A stretch of DNA of 64,000 nucleotides. It comes from Acrocarpospora corrugata. GTDB taxonomy: Bacteria; Actinomycetota; Actinomycetes; Streptosporangiales; Streptosporangiaceae. This document shows positions 51,727-61,265 of this stretch, one piece after another. The notes beneath the pieces were generated by a model, which saw only the letters and a list, made by a program, of their open reading frames with translations, made no database searches and was not told the origin of the DNA. The stretch is taken from NCBI RefSeq assembly GCF_009687845.1, contig NZ_BLAD01000038.1, forward strand, positions 74,296-138,295, given 5' to 3'. The stretch's first letter is position 1. Every line of letters starts with the position of its first letter. The position numbers were made by a program, and so were the translations under genes.

Positions 51727-52427
51727 CGCCCGCACCCATCGCCGTCGCCCTGGACGCACCCAACCTGGACACGGCGGCCCGCTGGGCGAGCCTGGTCACC
51801 CCGCACGTCTCGACCGTCAAAGTCGGCCTCGAACTCTACCTGCGGTACGGCCCTGACGTGATCGCCACCGTCCGCGGCGCCAGCGGCGTCCGGATCTTCC
51901 TGGACCTGAAGCTGCACGACATCCCGAACACCGTCGCCGGGGCCGCCCGCGCGGTGGCCCGGCTCAAGCCCGCCATCCTCACCGTGCACGCCACCGGCGG
52001 CGCGGCGATGATCGCGGCGGCGGTCGAGGCCGCGCCGCAGACCCAGATCGCCGCCGTCACCCTGCTCACCTCGCTGTCGGAGGCCGACCTCGCCCGGGTG
52101 GGCATCGAGGGGCCCGCCGGGGACGCGGTCCGGCGGCTCGCCGCGCTCGCGGTCGGCGCGGGGGCGCAGGCGCTCGTCTGCTCACCCCGCGAGGTCGCCG
52201 CGGTGCGCGCCGAGGTCGGGCCCGGCGTCACGCTGATCACCCCGGGGGTCCGCCCGGCCGGAGCCGACACCCAGGATCAGGCAAGAGTAGCGACTCCGGA
52301 GGCCGCCATGGCCGACGGAGCCGACCTGCTCGTGATCGGACGCCCGATCACGGGTTCGCCGGACCCCGGCGCGGCCGCCGCCGGGATCGCCGCCGCGCTG
52401 CGCAGGACGGCCCTTTCCCGGCCCTGA
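51723..52427 (+). CDS. pyrF: orotidine 5'-phosphate decarboxylase
   Basis: 234 aa. Catalytic block FLDLKLHDIPNTVAGA with the Asp-Lys-Asp array; VALDAPNLDTAARW at the N-terminus and DLLVIGRPITGSPDP at the phosphate-binding end. GTG 51723 overlaps the pyrD stop. Last gene of the eight-gene pyr operon. Confidence 0.96.
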   Translation: MTPAPIAVALDAPNLDTAARWASLVTPHVSTVKVGLELYLRYGPDVIATVRGASGVRIFLDLKLHDIPNTVAGAARAVARLKPAILTVHATGGAAMIAAAVEAAPQTQIAAVTLLTSLSEADLARVGIEGPAGDAVRRLAALAVGAGAQALVCSPREVAAVRAEVGPGVTLITPGVRPAGADTQDQARVATPEAAMADGADLLVIGRPITGSPDPGAAAAGIAAALRRTALSRP

Positions 52428-52624
52428 CCCGTTCATCGGGCGGCACCCGCTTCCGTAGCAGATAGGGCCGTTTTCGTAGACAGTCAGTTAGATATCGATT
52501 ACGCAGAGTAGTTTATTGGACTTTGTGGCCACAGAAATAGGTCTTGACGTTGCCGGATGGGGCAAAGACCAGCTACTTTCCCATCCCGTCCGAGTACATC
52601 GACAGAAATTCGAGGTGACCCGGC

Positions 52625-52948
52625 GTGGCTCTTCCTCCCCTGACCCCCGAGCAGCGCGCCGCAGCACTTGAGAAGGCTGCCAAGGCCCGCAAGGAGCGTG
52701 CTGAGGTCAAGAACCGGCTCAAGCATGGCGCGGTATCTCTGGCCGAGGTGCTGAAGGATGGGCAGACCGACGACGTCATCGGCAAGATGAAGGTCTCGGC
52801 TCTGCTGGAGTCGCTCCCTGGCGTGGGCAAGGTCCGCGCCAAGCAGCTGATGGAACGTCTTGGTATCGCCGAGTCCCGCCGCGTGCGGGGCCTCGGCGCG
52901 AACCAGCGCGCCTCCCTGGAGCGCGAGTTCGGCGGCGCCGAAGGCTAG
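52625..52948 (+). CDS. mihF: integration host factor, actinobacterial type (mIHF)
   Basis: 107 aa nucleoid protein. Basic N-terminal helix (EQRAAALEKAAKARKERAEVKNRLK) and helix-two-turn-helix DNA-binding part LPGVGKVRAKQLMERLGI. Its GTG start follows a 197-bp AT-richer gap after pyrF with no gene, presumably its promoter. Standard neighbour of gmk. Confidence 0.96.
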   Translation: MALPPLTPEQRAAALEKAAKARKERAEVKNRLKHGAVSLAEVLKDGQTDDVIGKMKVSALLESLPGVGKVRAKQLMERLGIAESRRVRGLGANQRASLEREFGGAEG

Positions 52949-53112
52949 GCGTACGCTGTCGGTCATCCTGCGGGCTTGCGAACCCTCAGGGTGACCGGAC
53001 CGCGCGACACGGGGGGCATTGAGTGACCGGCTCGTCCTGGCCTGAAGGCATTGAGGCGCAGGCCCACAAGGCCGCCGCATCCAGCGGGCCCGGGACACGT
53101 TACGGTGACTCC

Positions 53113-53673
53113 ATGCCTCAAACCCGCCTGACGGTCCTCTCCGGACCGTCCGGTGTGGGCAAGTCCACGGTCGTCGCCGAGCTCCGGCGGGCACACCCGC
53201 AGGTGTGGCTGTCGGTCTCGGTGACCACCAGGAAGCCCCGCCCCGGCGAGACCCACGGCGTCGAGTACTTCTTCGCCGGCGACGCCGAGTTCGACCGCAT
53301 GATCGCCTCAGGCGAGCTGCTGGAATGGGCGGAGTTCGCGGGCAACCGCTACGGCACGCCCCGCGACGCCGTGATGGCGCGGATCGCCACCGGCACCCCC
53401 ACGCTGCTGGAGATCGACCTCCAGGGCGCGCGCCAGGTCCGGGCCAGTATGCCAGAGGCCCTGCTGGTGTTCCTGGCTCCCCCGTCCTGGGAGGAGCTCG
53501 AACGCCGCCTGCGCGGGCGCGGCACCGAACCCGCCGACGTCATCGCCTGCCGCCTCGAAGCCGGCCTGGTCGAACTCGCCGCCGAGAAGGAGTTCGACGT
53601 GACCCTGGTCAACACATCCGTCCAGGACGTGTGCGAAGCACTGATAGCCTTGTTGGTTGAAGCTGACAACTAG
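53113..53673 (+). CDS. gmk: guanylate kinase
   Basis: 186 aa. P-loop [14 protein letters not shown]-binding [35 protein letters not shown] and [13 protein letters not shown] prefer ATG 53113 because the preceding residues are low complexity. A GTG at 53023 has a better GGGGGG ribosome-binding site and would add 30 residues, so the start is open. Confidence 0.94.
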   Translation: MPQTRLTVLSGPSGVGKSTVVAELRRAHPQVWLSVSVTTRKPRPGETHGVEYFFAGDAEFDRMIASGELLEWAEFAGNRYGTPRDAVMARIATGTPTLLEIDLQGARQVRASMPEALLVFLAPPSWEELERRLRGRGTEPADVIACRLEAGLVELAAEKEFDVTLVNTSVQDVCEALIALLVEADN

Positions 53674-53689
53674 CTAGGGGAATCACGAC

Positions 53690-53953
53690 GTGACCACCAG
53701 CGCGGCCTACTCCGAAGGCATCACCAACCCGTCGATCGACGCGCTCCTCGACGTGGTCGACAGCAAGTACAGCCTGGTGATCATGGGCGCCAAGCGGGCC
53801 CGCCAGATCAACGCGTACTACTCCCAGCTCGGCGAGGGCCTGCTCGAATACGTCGGCCCCCTGGTCGAGACCCACGCCCAGGAGAAGCCGCTCTCCATCG
53901 CCCTCCGCGAGGTAAGCGAGGGCCTGCTGACCTCCGAGCCCATCGAAGGCTGA
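53690..53953 (+). CDS. rpoZ: RNA polymerase omega subunit
   Basis: 87 aa. [35 protein letters not shown] and [15 protein letters not shown] are conserved omega motifs. GTG 53690, 16 bp after gmk. Confidence 0.96.
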   Translation: MTTSAAYSEGITNPSIDALLDVVDSKYSLVIMGAKRARQINAYYSQLGEGLLEYVGPLVETHAQEKPLSIALREVSEGLLTSEPIEG

Positions 53954-53962
53954 CTGAGAAAT

Positions 53963-53983
53963 CGCCGCGCCTCCGGCGCGGCG
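53963..53983 (+). terminator. hairpin after rpoZ
   Basis: Nine-bp perfect stem CGCCGCGCC / GGCGCGGCG with loop TCC, 10 bp after the rpoZ stop. The tail (GGCTTGTGGTGTTT) is only partly U-rich. Confidence 0.65.
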
Positions 53984-54187
53984 GGCTTGTGGTGTTTATG
54001 GCCGATCCCTCGGATCGGCGGGCTTGGCCGCTGGGGAGCCTGTGTCTTCCCTCGTCACTCCGGGCCGCATCGCGACCCTGCGTTCCTCAGTCCAGACACA
54101 GGCGCGGCCAAGCCGGGACATACGACTTATGGTGCGGCGGTTGCCGGTGAGGGCCGGAGCTAGCGATCCAATGGGCGGGTGGGTGGG

Positions 54188-55399
54188 ATGAAACCCCGTG
54201 TCGTTCTTGGGGTTGGCGGCGGGATTGCCGCTTACAAGGCCTGTGAGCTGTTGCGGTTGTTCACCGAGTCGGGGCATGACGTGCAGGTTGTGCCGACTCG
54301 GGATGCTTTGAAGTTCGTGGGGGAAGCCACCTGGGCGGCGCTTTCGGGGAAGGCCGTCAGTGCCGAGGTCTGGGATGCGGTGGAAGAGGTGCCGCATGTG
54401 CGGATCGGGCAGCTTGCCGATCTGGTGGTGGTGGCGCCCGCCACGGCGGATCTGATGGCGCGGGCGGCTCATGGGCTGGCCAATGATCTGCTGACGAATA
54501 CGCTGCTGACCGCGCGGTGTCCGGTGGTGTTCGCGCCGGCGATGCATACCGAGATGTGGGAGCACGCGGCGACGCGGGCCAATGTGGCGACGCTGCGGGA
54601 GCGCGGGGTGGTCGTGGTGGAGCCCGCGGTGGGGCGGTTGACGGGGGCCGACACCGGTCGGGGGCGGTTGCCGGAGCCGGCCGAGATCTTCGCGGTCTGC
54701 CGGGGGATTCTGCGGAAGCCGGGGGCCGGGCTGGCCGGGCGGCGGGTGGTGGTGTCGGCCGGGGGGACTCGGGAGGCCATCGATCCGGTGCGGTTCATCG
54801 GGAACCGGTCGTCGGGGTTGCAGGGGTACGCGCTGGCGCGGGCCGCGGTCGCACGGGGCGCCGAGGTCACGCTGGTGGCGGCCAACGTCGGGCTGGCGGA
54901 TCCGGCGGGGGCGCGGGTGGTCCGGGTCGAGTCGGCGATCCAGCTGCGGGAGGCCGTGCTGGCGGCGGCCGAGGACGCGGATGTGGTCGTGATGGCGGCG
55001 GCGGTGGCGGACTTCCGGCCGGTACGGCAGGCGACGACGAAGATCAAGAAAACGTCGGACGACCCCGAGCCCATCTATCTCGTGAAAAATCCGGACATCC
55101 TTGCGGAGCTGGGGGAGGTCCGGCGGGAGCGGCGGCAGGGCGGCAAGCCGTACCCGGACGTGCTCGTCGGCTTCGCGGCCGAGACCGACGACGTGCTCGC
55201 CAACGGCCAGGCCAAACTCGCCCGGAAGGGCTGTGACCTGCTGGTCGTCAATCAGGTCGGGGAGAATCTGGCATTCGGCACGCCCGACAACGCCGCTACC
55301 GTTCTGATCGCGGACGGTGACCCGGTCGAGATCCCGCGCGGGCCAAAAGAGGATCTGGCGGGCATAGTGTGGGATCTGGTAGCGACACGCCTGGTGTAA
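54188..55399 (+). CDS. coaBC: bifunctional CoaBC (phosphopantothenoylcysteine decarboxylase/synthetase)
   Basis: 403 aa. CoaC half: VVLGVGGGIAAYKACELLR, PHVRIGQLADLVVVAPATADLMAR, FAPAMHTEMW. CoaB half: VVSAGGTREAIDPVRFIGNRSSGLQGYALA, AAVADFRP, KIKKTSDD and VGFAAETDD. Both are complete. ATG 54188 has GGGTGGG upstream; an in-frame GTG at 54179 is possible. Codon choice in the first third (many GGG and GTT) is less C-rich than in neighbours. Confidence 0.95.
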   Translation: MKPRVVLGVGGGIAAYKACELLRLFTESGHDVQVVPTRDALKFVGEATWAALSGKAVSAEVWDAVEEVPHVRIGQLADLVVVAPATADLMARAAHGLANDLLTNTLLTARCPVVFAPAMHTEMWEHAATRANVATLRERGVVVVEPAVGRLTGADTGRGRLPEPAEIFAVCRGILRKPGAGLAGRRVVVSAGGTREAIDPVRFIGNRSSGLQGYALARAAVARGAEVTLVAANVGLADPAGARVVRVESAIQLREAVLAAAEDADVVVMAAAVADFRPVRQATTKIKKTSDDPEPIYLVKNPDILAELGEVRRERRQGGKPYPDVLVGFAAETDDVLANGQAKLARKGCDLLVVNQVGENLAFGTPDNAATVLIADGDPVEIPRGPKEDLAGIVWDLVATRLV

Positions 55400-55592
55400 C
55401 CACGGCCTAGTCGGGACAAACAGGGATTAGGCCCAGTCCGGACGCACCCGGCTCCGCTCCGGACGGGCCGCGCGCGACGCTGGATTCGCCGAGGCGGACA
55501 CCGCCGCCCGGGTGATTCCAGGTGATCCCAAGTGATTCAATGCCGACCCCGGGCAAAGCGAACAGCAGAGGGCACGCGAAGGAGCGAAAGCC

Positions 55593-55961
55593 ATGCCGGT
55601 GACCGCCGCTATCCGAGCGCGCTGCCGGGCACTGCTTCCCATCGGGGAAGACCTCCGATACGTCTTCCCGGCCCAGTCGGTGAGCGCCCCCGGCGTGGCC
55701 GGATTTCTGATCGTCGTCACCGACCGCTCCATCACCGTCCTGGCCACCAAGATGTTCGACCGCTCAGAACCCGCCTCCGTGTGGGCGGTCCACCCGCGCA
55801 GGACCAGGCTGGGCCCGATCGAATTCGCCGGCGGCCCCACCATCGAATTCGGCGGAATGGTGTTCGAAGTGGACGAGGAATATGTCGCCGTGGTCGGGGC
55901 AGCGGACGCGGAGGCGTTCGCTCCCGGAGATCTTCCGCGCGATCCCCTTCCTGACTTGTAG
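55593..55961 (+). CDS. small uncharacterised protein
   Basis: 122 aa, unrecognised. Starts MPVTAAIRARCRALLPIGEDLRYVFPAQ. It has alternating hydrophobic strands (FLIVVTDRSITVLATKMF, SVWAVHPRRTRLGP) that suggest a small beta-rich, PH-like fold, and an acidic tail. No signal peptide or membrane segment. ATG 55593 with AAGGAGCG upstream. Sits between coaBC and metK. Confidence 0.75.
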   Translation: MPVTAAIRARCRALLPIGEDLRYVFPAQSVSAPGVAGFLIVVTDRSITVLATKMFDRSEPASVWAVHPRRTRLGPIEFAGGPTIEFGGMVFEVDEEYVAVVGAADAEAFAPGDLPRDPLPDL

Positions 55962-56052
55962 ATTTGAGACAGTTTCGCGACGCCAAGCCCCGTAGGGCTA
56001 CACTCGGCGGAGCCAATTTAGACGCCAGCAGCCGCTGCATAGGAGCCACGAG

Positions 56053-57240
56053 TTGTCCCGTCGCCTGTTCACCTCCGAGTCGGTAACCGAGGGTCACCCC
56101 GACAAGATCGCCGACCAGATCAGTGACGCGATTCTCGACGCCATGCTCAAGGACGACCCCAAGAGCCGCGTCGCCGTCGAGACGATGATCACTACCGGTC
56201 AGGTCCACGTCGCGGGCGAGGTGACGACCGAGACCTATGTCGACATCCCCGGCGTCATCCGCGAGAAGATCCTGGAAATCGGATACGACGCCTCGCACAA
56301 GGGCTTCGACGGCGCCTCCTGCGGCGTCTCGGTGTCCATCGGCGCCCAGTCGCCCGACATCGCCCAGGGCGTCGACGACGCGTACGAGGCCCGCGAGGGC
56401 GAGACGGCCGACGAGCTCGACCGCCAGGGCGCCGGCGACCAGGGCCTCATGTTCGGCTACGCCTGCCGCGACACCCCCGAACTGATGCCGCTGCCGATCA
56501 TGCTCGCGCACCGGATGGCCAAGCGCCTGTCCGAGGTCCGCAAGAACGGCACCGTGCCCTACCTGCGCCCCGACGGCAAGACCCAGGTCACCATCGAGTA
56601 CGACGGCGACCGCCCGGTCCGCCTCGACACGGTCGTGGTCTCCACCCAGCACGCTCCCGAGATCGACCTCAAGGAGATGCTGACCCCGGACATCCGCGAG
56701 CACGTGGTCGAGCCGATCCTGGCCGACCTGGAGCTGGACGTGGAGGGTTACCGGCTGCTGGTCAACCCGACCGGGCGGTTCGAGATCGGCGGCCCGATGG
56801 GCGACGCCGGCCTGACCGGCCGCAAGATCATCGTGGACACCTACGGCGGCATGGCCCGGCACGGCGGCGGCGCCTTCTCCGGCAAGGACCCGTCCAAGGT
56901 GGACCGCTCCGCGGCGTATGCGATGCGCTGGGTGGCCAAGAACATCGTGGCCGCCGGTCTGGCCGACCGGGCCGAGGTCCAGGTGGCGTACGCGATCGGC
57001 AAGGCTCAGCCGGTCGGCGTCTTCGTGGAGACCTTCGGCACCGAGAAGGTGGACGTGGAGAAGATCCAGGACGCCGTGCTCCAGGTCTTCGACCTGCGCC
57101 CGGCCGCGATCATCCGCGACCTGGACCTGCTCCGCCCGATCTACCAGGAGACCGCCGCGTACGGTCACTTCGGCCGCGAGGGCCTCTCCTGGGAGTCGAC
57201 CGACCGCGCCGACGCGCTCCGCCAGGCCGCCGGTTTGTAA
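56053..57240 (+). CDS. metK: S-adenosylmethionine synthetase
   Basis: 395 aa. [58 protein letters not shown] and [24 protein letters not shown] are diagnostic. TTG start at 56053 with AGGAG upstream. No SAM riboswitch is apparent in the 91-bp gap before it. Confidence 0.97.
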   Translation: MSRRLFTSESVTEGHPDKIADQISDAILDAMLKDDPKSRVAVETMITTGQVHVAGEVTTETYVDIPGVIREKILEIGYDASHKGFDGASCGVSVSIGAQSPDIAQGVDDAYEAREGETADELDRQGAGDQGLMFGYACRDTPELMPLPIMLAHRMAKRLSEVRKNGTVPYLRPDGKTQVTIEYDGDRPVRLDTVVVSTQHAPEIDLKEMLTPDIREHVVEPILADLELDVEGYRLLVNPTGRFEIGGPMGDAGLTGRKIIVDTYGGMARHGGGAFSGKDPSKVDRSAAYAMRWVAKNIVAAGLADRAEVQVAYAIGKAQPVGVFVETFGTEKVDVEKIQDAVLQVFDLRPAAIIRDLDLLRPIYQETAAYGHFGREGLSWESTDRADALRQAAGL

Positions 57241-57260
57241 CCCCGTTCCGTACATGCGAC

Positions 57261-57290
57261 GACGGCGTCCAGCGCGAGTTGGGCGCCGTC
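57261..57290 (+). terminator. hairpin after metK
   Basis: GACGGCG (57261-57267) pairs with CGCCGTC (57284-57290); the arms start 20 bp after the metK stop and are followed by TTCGTGTTCTGG, a weak U-rich tail. Confidence 0.5.
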
Positions 57291-57404
57291 TTCGTGTTCT
57301 GGTTCAATGAGAAAGGCGTGATCTGGACGGCCGCGGCGGAGAGTTGGCTGGTCGGCGGCATGCGGCGGGGCATGGGATGGTTTTCTCGTTGATAGGACGA
57401 GGGT

Positions 57405-59468
57405 GTGACTGAGTCCCGGGGGGTTTCGCAGGAGGCGCTGATCGCGCTTCCCGAGAAGCGCACGAGCCCCGCGAAAGGTGTTCCCGAGCCGGCGGGCGTG
57501 GATCCGGTCGCCCGGATCCTGGTGGATTCGCCGCTGCCGCACCTGGACCGGCCGTTCGACTACCTGGTTCCGGCCTCGATGCACGAGGACGCGGTGCCCG
57601 GGTGCCGGGTGCGGGTGCGGTTCGCCGGGAAGCTCACCGACGGGTTCCTGCTGGAGCGGGCCGCGGGGAGCGAGCACGAGGGCGCGCTGCTGTTCCTGGA
57701 CCGGGTGGTGTCGCCGGAGGCGGTGCTGACGCCGGGGATCGCCGCCCTCGCCCGCGCGGTGGCCGACCGTTACGCCGGGACCATGTCGGACGTGCTCCGC
57801 CTGGCCATCCCGCCCAGGCACGCCAAGGTCGAGGCCGAGCCGCCCGCCGAGGTGGCCGTGCCGGCGCCGCCGCGCCAGGAGAAGGCGTGGGCGCCGTACC
57901 CGATCGGCGAATCGTTCCTCACCGCGCTGCGCGAAGGCCGCGCCCCGAGAGCCATCTGGTGCGCGGTGCCGGGCACCGACGACGCGGGCCCGGCCTGGCC
58001 CGCCGCCGTCGCCGAGGCGATGCGGGCGACGCTGGCGGGCGGCCGGGGCGCGCTGGTGGTGCTGCCCGACGGCAAGGACGTGGCGCTGCTCGATCGGGCG
58101 CTCACCGGCGAGACCCGCAAGCGCGGCACCTCCGACGGGACCGCGACCGCGCATGTCGCCCTCACCGCCGACCTGGGCCCGGCGGAGCGGTACCGGCGCT
58201 GGCTGCGGGTGCTGCGCGGCCAGACGCGCGCGGTCATCGGCACCAGGGCGCAGTCCTTCGCGCCGGTGCGCGACCTCGGCCTGGCCGTCATCTGGGACGA
58301 CGGCGACGACCTGCACGCCGACCCGCACGCGCCGTACCCGCACGCCAGGGAGATCCTCGCGCTGCGCGCGCACCACGCCGAGGCGGGCATGCTGATCGGC
58401 GGGTACGCGATGACCGCCGAGGCCGCCCAGCTGATCGCGACCGGCTGGGCCAAACCCCTGGTCGCCGACCGGGAGACGGTCCGGGCGCGGGCCCCCCGGG
58501 TGCGCCCGGCGGGCGAGGACGCCGAACTGGCCAGGGACCAGGCCGCGCGGGCCGCCCGGCTGCCCAGCCTGGCCTGGCGGGCGCTCAGACAGGGCCTGGA
58601 GCACGGGCCCGTGCTCGTTCAGGTGCCGCGCCGGGGGTACCTGCCGGCGCTCGCCTGCCAGCAGTGCCGCGCCCCGGCCCGGTGTACCGCGGTGACGTCC
58701 TCCGGGCCGTGCTCGGGGCCGCTGGCGCTGCGCGGGGGGCACGCGATGCCGTACTGCCGCTGGTGCGGGCGGATCGCGGGGGAGTGGCGCTGCCCCGCGT
58801 GCGGCGGCGCGCGGGTCCGGGCCAGCGTGGTCGGCTCCCGGCGCACCGCCGAGGAACTCGGCCGGGCGTTCGCCTCGGTCCGGGTGACCACCTCGGGCCG
58901 GGACGGCGTGCAGGCCACGGTCGGCTCCGCGCCCGCCCTGGTGGTGGCCACCCCCGGCGCGGAACCGGTGGCCGACGGGGGCTACGCGGCGGCCGTGCTG
59001 CTGGACGGCTGGGCCCTGCTCGGCCGCCCCGACCTGCGCGCCGGCGAGGAGACGCTGCGCCGCTGGCTGAACGCGGCCGCCCTGGTCCGGCCGGGCGCCG
59101 AGGTGGTCGTCCTGGCCGACGCCGGGGTGTCCGTCGTGCAGGCCCTGCTGCGCTGGGACCCGGCCACCCACGCCGAACGCGAACTGGCCGACCGGGCCGA
59201 ACTCGGCTTCCCGCCGGCCACCCGGATGGCCACCCTCACCGGCGCGCCCGCCGCCGTCCGCGAGATGCTCGGCGCCCTCGCCCTGCCCCCGCGCGCCGAC
59301 GTGCTCGGCCCGGTCCCGGTCGAGGCGGGCCAGGAGCGCGCCATGATCCGCGTCCCCCGCGCGGGCGGTTCGGAGCTGGCCCGGGTGCTCAAGGGCGCCG
59401 AGGGCGTGCGCTCGGCGCGCAAGGCCGACCTGGTAAGGGTCCAGGTCGACCCGCTCGACCTGATCTGA
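57405..59468 (+). CDS. priA: PriA-like primosomal protein, actinobacterial degenerate type
   Basis: 687 aa. Retains the N-terminal DNA-binding part (VARILVDSPLPHLDRPFDYLVP, VRVRFAGKLTDGFLL) and the cysteine-rich zinc region (LACQQCRAPARC, MPYCRWCGRIAGEWRCPACGG). The helicase motifs have eroded: no Walker A GxxGxGKT (VPGTDDAGPAWPAA stands in its place) and VIWDDGDDLHADP replaces DEEH. This loss is known for actinobacterial PriA, which is probably a replication-restart scaffold rather than a helicase. GTG 57405. Confidence 0.9.
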   Translation: MTESRGVSQEALIALPEKRTSPAKGVPEPAGVDPVARILVDSPLPHLDRPFDYLVPASMHEDAVPGCRVRVRFAGKLTDGFLLERAAGSEHEGALLFLDRVVSPEAVLTPGIAALARAVADRYAGTMSDVLRLAIPPRHAKVEAEPPAEVAVPAPPRQEKAWAPYPIGESFLTALREGRAPRAIWCAVPGTDDAGPAWPAAVAEAMRATLAGGRGALVVLPDGKDVALLDRALTGETRKRGTSDGTATAHVALTADLGPAERYRRWLRVLRGQTRAVIGTRAQSFAPVRDLGLAVIWDDGDDLHADPHAPYPHAREILALRAHHAEAGMLIGGYAMTAEAAQLIATGWAKPLVADRETVRARAPRVRPAGEDAELARDQAARAARLPSLAWRALRQGLEHGPVLVQVPRRGYLPALACQQCRAPARCTAVTSSGPCSGPLALRGGHAMPYCRWCGRIAGEWRCPACGGARVRASVVGSRRTAEELGRAFASVRVTTSGRDGVQATVGSAPALVVATPGAEPVADGGYAAAVLLDGWALLGRPDLRAGEETLRRWLNAAALVRPGAEVVVLADAGVSVVQALLRWDPATHAERELADRAELGFPPATRMATLTGAPAAVREMLGALALPPRADVLGPVPVEAGQERAMIRVPRAGGSELARVLKGAEGVRSARKADLVRVQVDPLDLI

Positions 59469-59553
59469 CGGATCGCGCACCCCACCCGCCCCACCCCACG
59501 CAGGAGGTTCGCGCCGATTCGCGATGCGGTCAGTAACCCGTTAGCGTCTCCCT

Positions 59554-61242
59554 GTGTCGATCGAATGGGTGAACCGAGCCATCGACGGTCTCCGCGTCTG
59601 GGGGAAAGAGAAGGGCGTCGAGGTCGACGTCGACGAGGTGCGGTTGCTGTGTGACTACGCCAGCGACTACCTCGAGGTGAACGAGCTCGGCGACTTCAAG
59701 CCGGGCACGTTCGAGGAGCTCCTGCTGGAGATCTACCCGCGCAAGGTGATCGCCCCGCCGGAGACCGCCCCCGAGACCGTGGCCGCCGCCAGGACGCTGA
59801 TCGAGTTCCTGGTCGAGACCGGCGAGATCGCCACCAAGGTGGCCGCCCGGATGCGCGCCACCATCGACAGGATCGGCCCCGAGATGCCCGCCGCCCTCGC
59901 CGACACCAGTAAGTACGGCATGGCCAAGAGCATCTTCAGCGCCATCGGCGCCGACTCGCTGGAACTCGGCGACCCGCTCCCGGTGCAGGGCGCGACCGCC
60001 GAGGCGGTCAAGGACACCGCCACCCTGGACGAGGACTGCGACTGCCCCGGCTGCGCCCCCCTGCCGCCGGTCCGCCTGCCCGCCGTCGCCGACGTGGTGG
60101 CCGCCGCCCGCCAGGTGCCGCTGCTCCGCGACGCGCACACGGTGGCCGGCTGGCTGGCCGACCACGACCGCACCACCACGACCCGCCGCGCGCTGCGGGT
60201 CAAGGACGCCAAGCAGATCAACCGGGAGCTGGGCGTGGCCAAGCCCGCCCTGGCCTGGCGGCTGGCCCTGGAACTCGGCCTGGCCGACCTGACCGGCATC
60301 ACGGTGGTCAAGGAGACCGGCTTCAGGTCGCTGGCAGAACGCGCCGCCGAGGAGGTGCTGGACCTGTGGGTCGGCACCGTGGAGTTCCTCGGCGAGGAGG
60401 GCCGCGACGTCACCGGCGAGGCCCTGGTGGACGACGCCATCTACTCCATCCACGACCTGCTCTACCGGCTGCAGGAGCCGGTCCCGTTCGACCAGGTCGG
60501 CGACTACCTGCGCGAGGTGGGCGACGGCGGCCTGGTCGAGGACCTGCCGGCCGCGCTGGCGGCCCTGTCCTACGCGGGGACGGTCCGGCTCACCCCCGGC
60601 GGGCTCGCGCTCACCGACCACGGCCTGTGGGGCCTGCGCGAGATGTACGACGAGCTCGGCCTGGACGCCCCCGTCGCCCCCGACCTGGCCGCCGGTGACG
60701 CCGGCGCGCTGATCTCCGGGCTGCTGCACGAGTGGTTCCCCGACGAGGCCGCCGAGCGGGACGTGGTGCGCTGGCTGGCCGCCCGCACCCCGGCCGAGGC
60801 CGCCGCCGAGCTGCTGTCCGCCGTCGCCGGGGCGCCCGCCCAGGTCCGCGGCGTCGCGGTGACGATCGTGGACCGGCTGAACCACGCCGCCGAGCCGGCC
60901 GTCCGCGGCCATCTGGGCGATCCTGAGCTGCGGCCGCACGCGATCCACTGGCTCTCCTCCCGGGGCCTGGACGCGCCGCCGCTGTCCGAGGCCGAGATGC
61001 TCTGGGTGACCGTGGACATGCTCGCGCTGGCCCTGCCGGCCGCCGAGGCCGAGCCGGAGCGGTTCGCCGAGAACATGGGCGCGTCCGGGCCGCCGCCCGA
61101 GGTGATCGAGGATCTGTGGCGGGTGGAGCACCCCGATCTGGTCGAGGTGCTCGAACTGCTGGGCCAGACGCTGCCGGACGAGATGGCCGCGAAAGCCGCC
61201 AGGAAGGCGGCCTTCAAGGCTCGTTCGCGGGGCATCAGGTAA
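59554..61242 (+). CDS. uncharacterised protein, paralogue of next gene
   Basis: 562 aa, unrecognised. Mostly helical. Residues about 161-167 contain DCDCPGC, a possible metal site absent from the neighbour. The C-terminus ends HPDLVEVLELLGQTLPDEM-AAKAARKAAFKARSR, a basic tail shared with the next protein. Winged-helix-like segment around VRLTPGGLALTDHGLWGLREM. GTG 59554. No membrane segment. Gap to the following gene is 23 bp, so they are cotranscribed. Confidence 0.8.
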   Translation: MSIEWVNRAIDGLRVWGKEKGVEVDVDEVRLLCDYASDYLEVNELGDFKPGTFEELLLEIYPRKVIAPPETAPETVAAARTLIEFLVETGEIATKVAARMRATIDRIGPEMPAALADTSKYGMAKSIFSAIGADSLELGDPLPVQGATAEAVKDTATLDEDCDCPGCAPLPPVRLPAVADVVAAARQVPLLRDAHTVAGWLADHDRTTTTRRALRVKDAKQINRELGVAKPALAWRLALELGLADLTGITVVKETGFRSLAERAAEEVLDLWVGTVEFLGEEGRDVTGEALVDDAIYSIHDLLYRLQEPVPFDQVGDYLREVGDGGLVEDLPAALAALSYAGTVRLTPGGLALTDHGLWGLREMYDELGLDAPVAPDLAAGDAGALISGLLHEWFPDEAAERDVVRWLAARTPAEAAAELLSAVAGAPAQVRGVAVTIVDRLNHAAEPAVRGHLGDPELRPHAIHWLSSRGLDAPPLSEAEMLWVTVDMLALALPAAEAEPERFAENMGASGPPPEVIEDLWRVEHPDLVEVLELLGQTLPDEMAAKAARKAAFKARSRGIR

Positions 61243-61265
61243 CTCCTGTGGAGTAAGTTGCAGAG

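Noticed and set aside
53023-53112. Longer gmk start at GTG 53023
   Set aside because: Good ribosome-binding site but 30 low-complexity residues ahead of the conserved [10 protein letters not shown] start; kept as an alternative only.
55962-56052. SAM riboswitch before metK
   Set aside because: Only 91 bp and no SAM-aptamer core visible; promoter-like elements could not be aligned with proper spacing.
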